From assembly GCA_027457005.1 (NCBI GenBank), contig DAIDTV010000108.1, positions 1 to 5,758 of the forward strand: 5,758 bases of DNA, written 5' to 3'. The first letter of the stretch is position 1; every line of letters starts with the position of its first letter. The position numbers and the translations under genes are program-made. Source of the stretch: Chloroflexota bacterium. Its GTDB lineage: Bacteria; Chloroflexota; Limnocylindria; Limnocylindrales; CSP1-4. Of this stretch, positions 1-5,561 are shown one piece after another. The notes beneath the pieces are model-generated. The model was not told the origin of the DNA and did no database searches. It saw nothing but the letters and a program-made list of their open reading frames with translations.

Positions 1-662
1 GTTGCGAGGTGACCGGCATCAGGGTCCAGGGCGGGCGGGTCGCCGGTGTCGACACCACCAGAGGCTCGTTCTCGGCGCCGGTCGTGGTCGATGCGGCCGG
101 TGCGTGGGCGCGGAGCGTCGCGGCCCTGGCCGGCCTGGAGGTGCCCGTCACCGTGTGGCGCCACGACACCGCGTTCATCCGGCGCCCGCGGGCGCTGCGC
201 CTGGGGCACCCGACGGTGATCGACGACGGGAACGCGATGTACTTCCGGCCCGAGGGGCGTGACCTCACCCTGATCGGCCTGGAGGACGACGCCGGCATCG
301 GCGGTGAGCCGGAGGAGGTGCTGCGCCCTGCCGACGAGTTCGTGGAGCGCGTGGTCGACCGGATCTGCCGGCGGATCCCGGCGATGGCGGACGGCGCGCT
401 CCAGAGCACGCAGCGGGGCCAGGACGGGATCACGCCGGACCAGCGGCCCATCCTGTGCGCCGCGGGACCGGACGGCTTCTACCTGGACTGCGGCTTCAGC
501 GGCACTGGGTTCAAGACGGCCCCGGCCGTCGGGGCGTGCATGGCCGAGCTGATCGCCGAGGGGCGCGCGACCACGGTCGACATCTCGGCGTTCGGGCTCG
601 AGCGGTTCAGCGAGGGACGACTGCTGGCGGGCTCGCACGAGGACCGCCCGATGTGGCGCTGA
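1..662 (+). CDS. FAD-dependent oxidoreductase (DAO family), C-terminal part, 5' end outside window
   Basis: Open frame entering from the left edge (first full codon at 3) and ending at TGA 660-662; about 219 residues are visible. The nucleotide-binding GxGxxG start lies upstream, so the GTG at 9 is not taken as a real start. The visible part has the pattern of D-amino-acid-oxidase-fold flavoenzymes (sarcosine/glycine oxidase and relatives). A strand segment ending VVVDAAGAWA (FAD-domain return, codons near 84-113) is followed by a substrate domain. The closing FAD motif is GITPDQRPIL, then GPDGFYLDCGFSGTGFKTAP, followed by a helix MAELIAEGR and a terminal F.xxRF-like segment (FGLERF). The expected reaction is oxidation of a secondary or primary amine with FAD in the cytoplasm; the substrate cannot be told from this half. 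Confidence is high for the family and low for substrate. The downstream deaminase begins 155 bp later behind its own promoter, so no operon is implied. Confidence 0.88.
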   Translation, partial: CEVTGIRVQGGRVAGVDTTRGSFSAPVVVDAAGAWARSVAALAGLEVPVTVWRHDTAFIRRPRALRLGHPTVIDDGNAMYFRPEGRDLTLIGLEDDAGIGGEPEEVLRPADEFVERVVDRICRRIPAMADGALQSTQRGQDGITPDQRPILCAAGPDGFYLDCGFSGTGFKTAPAVGACMAELIAEGRATTVDISAFGLERFSEGRLLAGSHEDRPMWR

Positions 663-683
663 ACGGCGCGGGCCACCTCGTGG

Positions 684-749
684 GGTGCCGTCGCCGGCCC
701 AGGGTTCCGCCGCCGTACAGGGTGTCGTCGCCGGCCCAGGGCTCTGCCG
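684..749. repeat. Imperfect 29-bp direct repeat, two copies, period 37
   Basis: Copies at 684-712 and 721-749 agree at 26 of 29 positions and share the exact core cgtcgccggcccaggg (689-704 and 726-741). They lie in the gap between the oxidoreductase stop and the deaminase promoter. No ORF, tRNA or terminator explains them. This may be a simple local duplication; a regulatory role is not shown. Confidence 0.7.
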
Positions 750-804
750 CAGGCGGACCGGCCACGAAACAACTCCCGGCGCGCTCCCTCGGCCCCGCCT
801 CGGC

Positions 805-818
805 TACGATGAGGCCGA
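805..818 (+). promoter_or_regulatory. Leaderless promoter (-10 box TACGAT) of the deaminase gene
   Basis: TACGAT at 805-810 fits the high-GC TANNNT -10 consensus. Seven bases separate it from the A of ATG 818, so transcription would begin at or next to the start codon. No -35 box of TTGACA type is visible at the usual distance. A GAGG at 811-814 is only 3 nt from the ATG, too close to act as a normal ribosome binding site. Inference from spacing only. Confidence 0.55.
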
Positions 819-1873
819 TGCCAGCCTCGTTCCCGCGCCGCGTGCCTCTCGCCGAGCTGCACTGCCACCTCGGCGGCGCCGTGACGCCCTCCATCATGTG
901 GGGGATCGCCCACGCCCAGGGGATCAAGCTTCCCACCAAGGACTACTGGGAGTTCCGCGACATGATCACGGTCTCCCCCCGCCACGGCCACTCCTTCGAC
1001 GGATACCTCCAGCTCTTCCACTGGACCGAGCTGATCCAGTCATCGCCGCTGGCGATCGAGCGGTCGGTGTACGAGGTAGTGGGCGGCGCCTACCGCAAGA
1101 ACAACGTGACCACCATGGAGCTGCGCTTCAACCCCATGAAGCGCAACCGGGGCGGCGAGCAGGACCTGGACCACATCATCAGCGCGGCGATCCGGGGGAT
1201 GGACCGCGCGGTGCTGGAGTACCCCGTGCGCCCCGGCCTGATCCTGTGCCTGGACCGCGCCTTTCCGTACCAGCTCAACGAGATCATGGCCGAGAAGGCG
1301 ATCGCCTACCGCGGGCGCGGCGTGGTGGGCATCGACGTGGCCGGTCCGGAGACCGCCTCCTTCCGTGTGCGCGAGTACCGCCGGCTGTTCGATCGCTGCC
1401 GCCGCCAGGGCCTCGGGGTCACCGTCCACACCGGCGAGGCCGGGCCGGTCGAAGAGGTCTCGGAGGTCATCGAGCAGCTCGAGCCGGCACGGATCGGGCA
1501 CGGTGTGAAGGCCGCCTACGACCCCCGGACCATGGCCATGATCCGCGAGCGCGGGATCGTGCTGGAGGTCTGCCCGACCAGCAACCTGAACACGGGCGTC
1601 GTGTCCGGCTGGGACGAGTTCCGCTGGATCTTCGACACGTTCCGCCGGAACGGCATCAAGTACACCATCAACACCGACGGCCCCGAGATGCTCAAGACCT
1701 ACATCCGCGACGAGCTCGCCACGCTGTCCCGCCTCGGGATCCTGTCGCTCGAGGAGCAGCTGCAGGCAGCCGAGTGGGCGCGGCAGGCGTCGTTCGTGGA
1801 GGGCGTGCACGACGTCGCCCCGCCCCGCGTGAAGCCCCCGACACGGAAGACGGTCGAGCGCGAGGAGGCCTAG
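818..1873 (+). CDS. Adenosine deaminase-family amidohydrolase with altered substrate-contact residues
   Basis: 351 residues, the usual length of bacterial adenosine deaminases (zinc TIM-barrel, cytoplasmic purine salvage; hydrolytic deamination of adenosine to inosine in classical members). Catalytic positions are all present: metal ligands H15 and H17 (ELHCHLGGAV), H204 and E207 (HTGE), H228 (RIGHG) and D287 (NTDGP). G176 in the IDVAGPE motif matches the purine N3-contact glycine. The spacing between E207 and H228 is the same as in mammalian enzyme (21). Two contacts differ: the residue after HxHL is G19 where classical enzymes have Asp or Glu, and the residue after D287 is G288 where classical enzymes have a second Asp that contacts purine N7. 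Substrate may therefore be a modified or different purine or amine. Start 818 is chosen over in-frame ATG 809 because a TACGAT box spans 805-810 and overlaps the earlier ATG. The basic, proline-rich tail (PPRVKPPTRKTVEREEA) looks disordered. Family assignment is firm, specificity open, so no symbol is given. Confidence 0.9.
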   Translation: MPASFPRRVPLAELHCHLGGAVTPSIMWGIAHAQGIKLPTKDYWEFRDMITVSPRHGHSFDGYLQLFHWTELIQSSPLAIERSVYEVVGGAYRKNNVTTMELRFNPMKRNRGGEQDLDHIISAAIRGMDRAVLEYPVRPGLILCLDRAFPYQLNEIMAEKAIAYRGRGVVGIDVAGPETASFRVREYRRLFDRCRRQGLGVTVHTGEAGPVEEVSEVIEQLEPARIGHGVKAAYDPRTMAMIRERGIVLEVCPTSNLNTGVVSGWDEFRWIFDTFRRNGIKYTINTDGPEMLKTYIRDELATLSRLGILSLEEQLQAAEWARQASFVEGVHDVAPPRVKPPTRKTVEREEA

Positions 1874-1911
1874 CGCGGCGCGGAGGCGCGCAGCGCGGCG
1901 AGGAGGCGTAG
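1857..1911. repeat. Short GC repeats continuing from the end of the deaminase gene
   Basis: agcgcggcgcggaggcg (1872-1888) recurs at 1892-1908 with one mismatch (period 20). The last coding bases plus stop, cgaggaggcctag (1861-1873), recur at 1899-1911 as cgaggaggcgtag. The 3' end of the gene has apparently been partly duplicated into the intergenic space, where it runs into the hairpin starting at 1906. Confidence 0.6.
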
Positions 1912-1936
1912 CCGGGGGCGCCGTACCCGGCTACGC
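1906..1936 (+). terminator. Perfect 11-bp hairpin downstream of the deaminase gene, probable terminator
   Basis: gcgtagccggg (1906-1916) and cccggctacgc (1926-1936) are perfect inverted repeats around a 9-nt loop, 32 nt after the stop codon. No T-run follows, so this would be a U-less terminator or an RNA 3'-end stabiliser, as is common in high-GC genomes. Its place between two convergent genes supports a termination role for the plus-strand transcript. Confidence 0.6.
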
Positions 1937-2011
1937 AGTCCGCACCTCCCGGGCGCAAGTCGGCACCCCCGCGGCTCCCCAATCAGCGCCCCATGGGCGC
2001 AATCTGCGCCC
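1935..2011. repeat. Cluster of four degenerate repeats between convergent genes
   Basis: Four related segments read on the plus strand: gcagtccgcacct (1935-1947), gcaagtcggcaccc (1955-1968), caatcagcgcccc (1980-1992) and gcaatctgcgccc (1999-2011). An approximate consensus is gcaa(g)tcNGCRCCC, at spacings of about 20, 24 and 20 bases. Short gggcgc/gcgccc pairs between them give alternative hairpins. They resemble a small REP-like intergenic element, but I cannot name a family. Confidence 0.45.
1995..2011 (-). terminator. 7-bp hairpin downstream of the sufR-like gene, possible terminator
   Basis: gggcgca (1995-2001) and tgcgccc (2005-2011) pair perfectly across a 3-nt loop, beginning 9 nt past the stop of the minus-strand gene. 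An alternative stem gcgccc/gggcgc (1986-1991 with 1995-2000) excludes it, so only one forms at a time. No T-run follows on the minus strand. Confidence 0.4.
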
Positions 2012-2020
2012 TTGGGTCCC

Positions 2021-2686
2021 TCAGCCGCGATCCGGCGGTCCCTCGATCAGGCGGTACTCACAGCTGCGGGCCCCGGACGCGATGTGCCGCTCGCGCACGA
2101 CCTCGACGCCCAGGACGTCGCTGAAGAGCTGCGCCTCAGCCTCGCAGGCGACCGGTGCCTCCGAGGCGACCTGGCGGATCGGGCAGTTGTGCTCGACCAG
2201 CCGGAGCCCGTGGTCGTCGAGCAACTCGCAGACGTAGCCCTGCTCGGCCTGGATCACCGCCAGCTCGCGCGCCCTGTCGGCGAGGGGCGCGCCCGAGAGG
2301 CCGCGGGCCGCGAACCGTTCGCGGATCGCCTGCGCCTGCGTCGCGCGGCGCGCCTCGAAGACCTGGCCGACGAGGTCCGGGCCGCCGACGTCGCGCACGG
2401 CTCCGAGCAGGCTGACCGACAGGCGGTCATAGCTGGCCGGCAGCAGCGGCTGGGCGCGTTCCGTGACGTCGTAGAGGTGCCGGGGCCTGCCCACGCCGTG
2501 TCGCAGGCTCCGCCGCTCGACGAGGCCCTGTGCGGCGAGTGTCCGCAGCTGCTGGAGCACCGCGGTGCGGCTCATCCGGAACTGCACGGCGAGGCCGTCC
2601 GGGCTCAAGGGGCCCGTCCGCCGGAGCGCCAGCAGCAGCGCCTGCGGGGAGGGGGCGTGCCGCTGGTCGGCGGGGCGGTCGTCCAT
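2021..2686 (-). CDS. SufR-like winged-helix transcriptional regulator with Fe-S cysteines
   Basis: 221 residues. The N-terminal winged helix covers about residues 13-78: an HTH around LSPDGLAVQFRMSRTAVLQQ (28-47), then the wing GVGRPRHLYDVT (64-75), both typical of the ArsR-like SufR group. A helical middle leads to a C-terminal domain with four cysteines: C153, C168 (HNCP), C181 and C209 (RSCEYRL). The last three are spaced C-x12-C-x27-C, which as I recall is the arrangement that binds the [2Fe-2S] cluster in mycobacterial and Streptomyces SufR. In those bacteria SufR represses the suf Fe-S assembly operon when loaded with a cluster. No suf gene is in this window, so the target is unknown and this could be a paralogue sensing iron, oxidant or NO. 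ATG 2686 is chosen because a TAGGCT box sits 6 nt upstream. It converges on the deaminase gene. The regulator class is secure; the SufR identity is likely. Confidence 0.85.
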   Translation of the reverse strand: MDDRPADQRHAPSPQALLLALRRTGPLSPDGLAVQFRMSRTAVLQQLRTLAAQGLVERRSLRHGVGRPRHLYDVTERAQPLLPASYDRLSVSLLGAVRDVGGPDLVGQVFEARRATQAQAIRERFAARGLSGAPLADRARELAVIQAEQGYVCELLDDHGLRLVEHNCPIRQVASEAPVACEAEAQLFSDVLGVEVVRERHIASGARSCEYRLIEGPPDRG

Positions 2687-2698
2687 CGCCCGAGCCTA
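2686..2698 (-). promoter_or_regulatory. Leaderless promoter (-10 box TAGGCT) of the sufR-like gene
   Basis: On the minus strand TAGGCT (2698 to 2693) is followed by six bases and then ATG at 2686, matching TANNNT spacing for a transcript starting at the start codon. No Shine-Dalgarno sequence is present. The -35 region would fall near 2716-2721, inside one copy of the 18-bp repeat. Confidence 0.55.
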
Positions 2699-2714
2699 CC
2701 ACCCGTGCCCGCCG

Positions 2715-2789
2715 CCGTGGCCGCTCCGGCGCCGTGGTGAGCGCCCGGGAGTCGCGCCGGGCACGCGGGCACCGTGGCCGCTCCGGCGC
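2715..2789. repeat. Exact 18-bp direct repeat flanking the lipoprotein/sufR-like gap
   Basis: ccgtggccgctccggcgc occurs at 2715-2732 and again at 2772-2789, 57 bp apart. Copy 1 overlaps the expected -35 region of the sufR-like gene. Copy 2 abuts the stop codon of the lipoprotein gene. Could be a local duplication or a pair of binding sites. Confidence 0.7.
2743..2762 (-). terminator. Weak hairpin after the lipoprotein gene
   Basis: gcccgg (2743-2748) and ccgggc (2757-2762) form a 6-bp stem with an 8-nt loop, 27 nt past the lipoprotein stop on the minus strand and between the two 18-bp repeats. No T-run follows. Separation of the lipoprotein and sufR-like transcripts is plausible but not shown. 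Confidence 0.3.
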
Positions 2790-3290
2790 TCAGCCGCCGT
2801 TGCCGGCCGCTTCCGTCATCGCCTGCTGCAGCGCGCTCTTCAGGGCCGGCGACCAGCCTGCGCCGAACGCGCGATACGGGCTGACGTCCAGCTCGTCGAC
2901 CGTCCGGCCGGCGGCCGACCGGGATGCCGCGTACTCGGCGCGGCACGAGTCGAACGCGACCGCGCCCCGGCTCCAGGCGCCGTGGTCGGCCCACGTGAAC
3001 AGGTACACGTCGGTCAGCTGGGACACGGTGGCGGGCACCCGGACCTGGGCGTGGATGGCGTAGGGAATCATGTCCGGCTGGTTGCAGCCAGGATCGCCGC
3101 TGACCAGGTTGGGGGTCGATCCACCCAGGATGGCGAGCTCGGTGAACACCCCGGTGGCCGGCTGAGGCGTGGCGGGAATGGGGGGCCCGGCACAGGCGCC
3201 GAGCAGCACCACCACGGTCAGCAGCGCGAGCCCCGACGACCGGCCGCGAGCCCCGACCGGTGCGTGCCCGACCCGGCCGATCCTCACCAT
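2790..3290 (-). CDS. Small secreted lipoprotein of unknown function
   Basis: 166 residues. A basic N-terminus (several Arg in residues 3-17) precedes a hydrophobic stretch LALLTVVVLL (21-30) and a lipobox ending L30-G31-A32-C33. This is a type II signal peptide, so mature protein would begin at lipidated C33 and be anchored outside the cytoplasmic membrane. After a Pro/Thr-rich linker (34-47) comes one compact domain with two further cysteines, C69 (DPGCNQP) and C116 (FDSCRAEY), which may form a disulfide. The TWADHGAW segment (99-106) is conspicuous. I do not recognise the family. ATG 3290 is chosen because the signal peptide then has normal proportions and a TAGCCT box lies 8 nt upstream; an upstream in-frame ATG at 3323 would place the promoter inside the gene. 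It is divergent from the DUF1015 gene and 103 bp upstream of the sufR-like gene. Confidence 0.75.
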   Translation of the reverse strand: MVRIGRVGHAPVGARGRSSGLALLTVVVLLGACAGPPIPATPQPATGVFTELAILGGSTPNLVSGDPGCNQPDMIPYAIHAQVRVPATVSQLTDVYLFTWADHGAWSRGAVAFDSCRAEYAASRSAAGRTVDELDVSPYRAFGAGWSPALKSALQQAMTEAAGNGG

Positions 3291-3304
3291 CGGTCGCGAG
3301 GCTA
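3290..3304 (-). promoter_or_regulatory. Leaderless promoter (-10 box TAGCCT) of the lipoprotein gene
   Basis: TAGCCT on the minus strand (3304 to 3299) lies 8 nt before ATG 3290. The upstream part of this promoter overlaps the promoter of the divergent DUF1015 gene. No Shine-Dalgarno sequence or clear -35 box is seen. Confidence 0.5.
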
Positions 3305-3317
3305 CCACCGCGTGTCG

Positions 3318-3332
3318 TACCATGACGTCCCG
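3318..3332 (+). promoter_or_regulatory. Leaderless promoter (-10 box TACCAT) of the DUF1015 gene
   Basis: TACCAT at 3318-3323 is followed by 8 nt and then GTG 3332. This supports GTG 3332 as the start and a transcript with no 5' leader. No -35 box is recognisable; the expected position (about 3295-3300) coincides with the -10 region of the opposite promoter. Confidence 0.55.
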
Positions 3333-4675
3333 TGCCCGAACTCCGACCGTTCCGTGCGCTCCGGTACGACGCCGGTGCCGGCGACCCGCGCGACCTGGTG
3401 AGCCCGCCTTACGACGTGATCTCGCCGGCGCAGCAGCGCGCCCTGGCCCGCCGCCATCCGAGGAACGTCGTCCGGCTCGACCTCCCGCTCGACGAGCCGG
3501 GTGACCCGCCGGACGAGCGATATCGCCGCGCGGCCCGCGACCTGGCGGCATGGCGGTCCGACGGCACCTTGCGCAAGGACCGCCAGCCCTCCGTGTACGT
3601 CTACGAGGAGGCGTACACCCTGCCCGGTTCGTCGGAGCACCGCGCACAGCGCGGGTTCTTCGCCCGGCTCCGCGTGGAGGAGCCCGGCCCGGCATCGGGG
3701 GTGCTTCCGCACGAGCGGACCCTGAGCGCGCCGAAGGAGGATCGGTACCGCCTGCTCCGGGCGACGGGCACCAACGCCAGTCCGGTCGTGCTGCTGTTCG
3801 CCGACCCGGACGGTGCCGCGATGCATGCGCTGGAGGGCGTGTGCCACACCGACACGCAGGTGGATCTCACCGACGACGAGGGCGTGCGGCACCGGCTCTG
3901 GCAGCTGCCGGTCGACGACCCGACGCTGGGCCCGCCGGCGGGTGATCTGCTGCGGGTGGCCTCGGCTGGACCCCTGACCATCGCCGACGGGCACCACCGC
4001 TACGAGACAGCCCTGCGCTACCACGACGAGCGCCACCGCGATCGGGCGCTCTGCGAGCTGGCCCCGTTCGACTACCTGCTCGCGCTGCTGCTTCCGGCCG
4101 ACCAGCCCCTGACTGTGCTGCCGACCCACCGGGTGGTGCGCGACGGGCCCGCCGGTGAGGCCCTGCTGGCCGCCGCCGCCGACCTGTTCGACGTGGAGCG
4201 GCTTCCGGCGCCCGATGCCCTGATCGAGGCATTCGGACCCGCTCGGAGCGGTCAGGGTGCCGGCCACCGCGCGGGATTGCCGGAATCGCGCCCCCATCGC
4301 TTCGGCCTCTGGACCGGCGGACAGGCCGCCATCCTGCACGTGCGCCCCGCCGCGTTCGAGCCGTTGCTCGACCCGGCCGCGTCCCAGGCGCTGCGCTGGC
4401 TCGACGTCAGCCTGCTGGCGGTGGCCCTGGAGCGACTTCTCGAGGTCGACCGCGCCGCCACCGCGGGGGGCGGCCGGATCGCGTACACCAAGGACGCCGA
4501 CGAGGCGATCGCGATGGTCGACCGGGGGGAGGGCGCGTCCGCCTTCCTGCTCGACCCCACGCCGGTCGAGGACGTGCTGAGCGTGGCGGCCGCCGGCGAG
4601 GTGATGCCGCAGAAGTCGACGTACTTCTACCCCAAGCAGGTCACCGGCCTGGTGATGAACCCCCACGAATGGTGA
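3332..4675 (+). CDS. DUF1015 family protein
   Basis: 447 residues starting at GTG. Family landmarks appear in order: the N-terminal SPPYDVISP (24-32), HERT with PKEDRYRLL (127-142), the highly conserved IADGHHRYETAL (217-228), and near the C-terminus MPQKSTYFYPKQVTGLVM (425-442). Length and motif order match full-length DUF1015 (COG4198) proteins, so the gene is intact. The function of the family is, to my knowledge, not settled. The invariant DGHHRYE and KSTYFYPK motifs suggest an active site with phosphate or nucleotide contact, but this is inference. No signal peptide or membrane segment is present, so it should be cytoplasmic. A TACCAT box 8 nt upstream supports the GTG start. The stop overlaps the start of the next gene by 7 bp (ATGGTGA), so the two proteins are probably made together and may act in the same pathway. 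Confidence 0.92.
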   Translation: MPELRPFRALRYDAGAGDPRDLVSPPYDVISPAQQRALARRHPRNVVRLDLPLDEPGDPPDERYRRAARDLAAWRSDGTLRKDRQPSVYVYEEAYTLPGSSEHRAQRGFFARLRVEEPGPASGVLPHERTLSAPKEDRYRLLRATGTNASPVVLLFADPDGAAMHALEGVCHTDTQVDLTDDEGVRHRLWQLPVDDPTLGPPAGDLLRVASAGPLTIADGHHRYETALRYHDERHRDRALCELAPFDYLLALLLPADQPLTVLPTHRVVRDGPAGEALLAAAADLFDVERLPAPDALIEAFGPARSGQGAGHRAGLPESRPHRFGLWTGGQAAILHVRPAAFEPLLDPAASQALRWLDVSLLAVALERLLEVDRAATAGGGRIAYTKDADEAIAMVDRGEGASAFLLDPTPVEDVLSVAAAGEVMPQKSTYFYPKQVTGLVMNPHEW

Positions 4676-5496
4676 ACCCGCCGGAGCGCCCGATCCGCAA
4701 GGACGAGGTCGTCCTGGAGGATCGTGGCGTGTACATCGAGTCGTGGCTGCCGGAGCGGCGCTCCCGGCGGCGGCCGCTGCTGCTGGTGCACGGCGAGCTC
4801 GGTGGCTCGTGGCTGTGGGGACGCTTCCTCGGCTACTTCGCGCACCGCGGCTGGGAGGGCCACGCGGTCAACCTGCGCGGCCACTACTGGTCGGACACCA
4901 CCGACGTTTCCGGCATCGACCTCGACGCGTACGTCTCGGACGTGCTGGCGGCGTTCGACCACATCCCCCCGAACCCGGTGCTGGTGGGACACGGCATGGG
5001 CGGCCTGATCGCGATGCGCGCGGCCGAGCAGCGGCACGTGGCCGGGCTCGTCCTGGTCAGCCCCGCCCTGCCCGCGCAGCTGTGGACCGCGCCGCGGCCG
5101 CACGCGATCAGGGAGATCCCGGACGCGTTCGGGCGCGAGCTGGTCGGCTGGCAGTCCCTGCCGGAGCAGCTGCGCCGCCAGAACCCGGACCTCACCATCG
5201 AGGACGTCCTGCAGGTCCAGCACCTGATGGGCCGCGGGTCGGGAGCCGCCCGGCGCGCCATGCTGCGGGGCGTGCCGGTCGATCGCGAGCGCCTTGCGAA
5301 CCTGCCGACCCTGGTGATCGGCGGCGGCCTGGACCGCTGGTTCCCGGAGCCCGACAGCGAGCGTCTCGCCGAGTGGCTGGGGGCGCAGTACGAGCCGTTC
5401 GGGGCGCACTCGCACTACGGCCTGGTGATCGGCACGGAGAGCTTCGCGCAGGTGGCGGAGGCCGTGCGACTCTTCCTGGAGTCGCACCGGCTGTAG
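4669..5496 (+). CDS. Alpha/beta-hydrolase-fold protein lacking the nucleophile serine
   Basis: 275 residues. Alpha/beta-hydrolase landmarks: strand and oxyanion loop LLLVHGELGGSW (37-48, HG at 41-42), NLRGHYWSD (about 69-77), the nucleophile-elbow sequence VGHGMGGLIA (106-115), candidate acid D222 in GGGLDRWFPEPD, and candidate base H247 or H249 in GAHSHYGLV. The elbow normally reads GxSxG; here the middle residue is G109 (codon ggc at 4993), so the standard Ser, Cys or Asp nucleophile is absent. The fold is clear, but ordinary ester or amide hydrolysis is doubtful; it may be a binding protein, a cofactor-independent enzyme of another kind, or use another residue. Start: ATG 4669 overlaps the DUF1015 stop by 7 bp; GTG 4672 (GTGA overlap) is an equally possible start one codon later. 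No separate promoter or Shine-Dalgarno sequence is seen, so translational coupling to DUF1015 is likely. No signal peptide; cytoplasmic. Confidence 0.88.
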   Translation: MVNPPERPIRKDEVVLEDRGVYIESWLPERRSRRRPLLLVHGELGGSWLWGRFLGYFAHRGWEGHAVNLRGHYWSDTTDVSGIDLDAYVSDVLAAFDHIPPNPVLVGHGMGGLIAMRAAEQRHVAGLVLVSPALPAQLWTAPRPHAIREIPDAFGRELVGWQSLPEQLRRQNPDLTIEDVLQVQHLMGRGSGAARRAMLRGVPVDRERLANLPTLVIGGGLDRWFPEPDSERLAEWLGAQYEPFGAHSHYGLVIGTESFAQVAEAVRLFLESHRL

Positions 5497-5510
5497 GCCG
5501 CCAGGGCGGC
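5497..5510 (+). terminator. Short GC hairpin directly after the hydrolase gene
   Basis: gccgc (5497-5501) and gcggc (5506-5510) pair around a 4-nt loop immediately after the stop codon. Small and without a T-run, so only a weak candidate for the 3' end of the DUF1015/hydrolase transcript. Confidence 0.25.
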
Positions 5511-5516
5511 ACGCTG

Positions 5517-5525
5517 TGGTACCAT
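5517..5525 (+). promoter_or_regulatory. Extended -10 promoter for tRNA-Glu
   Basis: TGG followed by TACCAT (5517-5525) fits an extended -10 (TGN-TANNNT). Transcription would start near 5532, about 30 nt before the mature 5' end, leaving a GC-rich leader to be cut by RNase P. No -35 box is recognised. Confidence 0.4.
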
Positions 5526-5561
5526 TCGCGCCGCTTCGCCGCGCCCCGCGACGAGGCGCGC

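Noticed and set aside
809..811. ATG nine bases upstream as the deaminase start
   Set aside because: It overlaps the TACGAT -10 box and has no ribosome binding site; 818 fits a leaderless start.
455..817. Upstream extension of the deaminase frame
   Set aside because: It overlaps the oxidoreductase and lacks family similarity; homology begins just after ATG 818.
2012..2740. Plus-strand open frame opposite the sufR-like gene
   Set aside because: No recognisable domain; the opposite strand encodes a clear winged-helix protein with ordered cysteines.
3302..4666. Long minus-strand open frame opposite DUF1015
   Set aside because: Composition-driven shadow in GC-rich DNA; the plus-strand frame carries all DUF1015 motifs.
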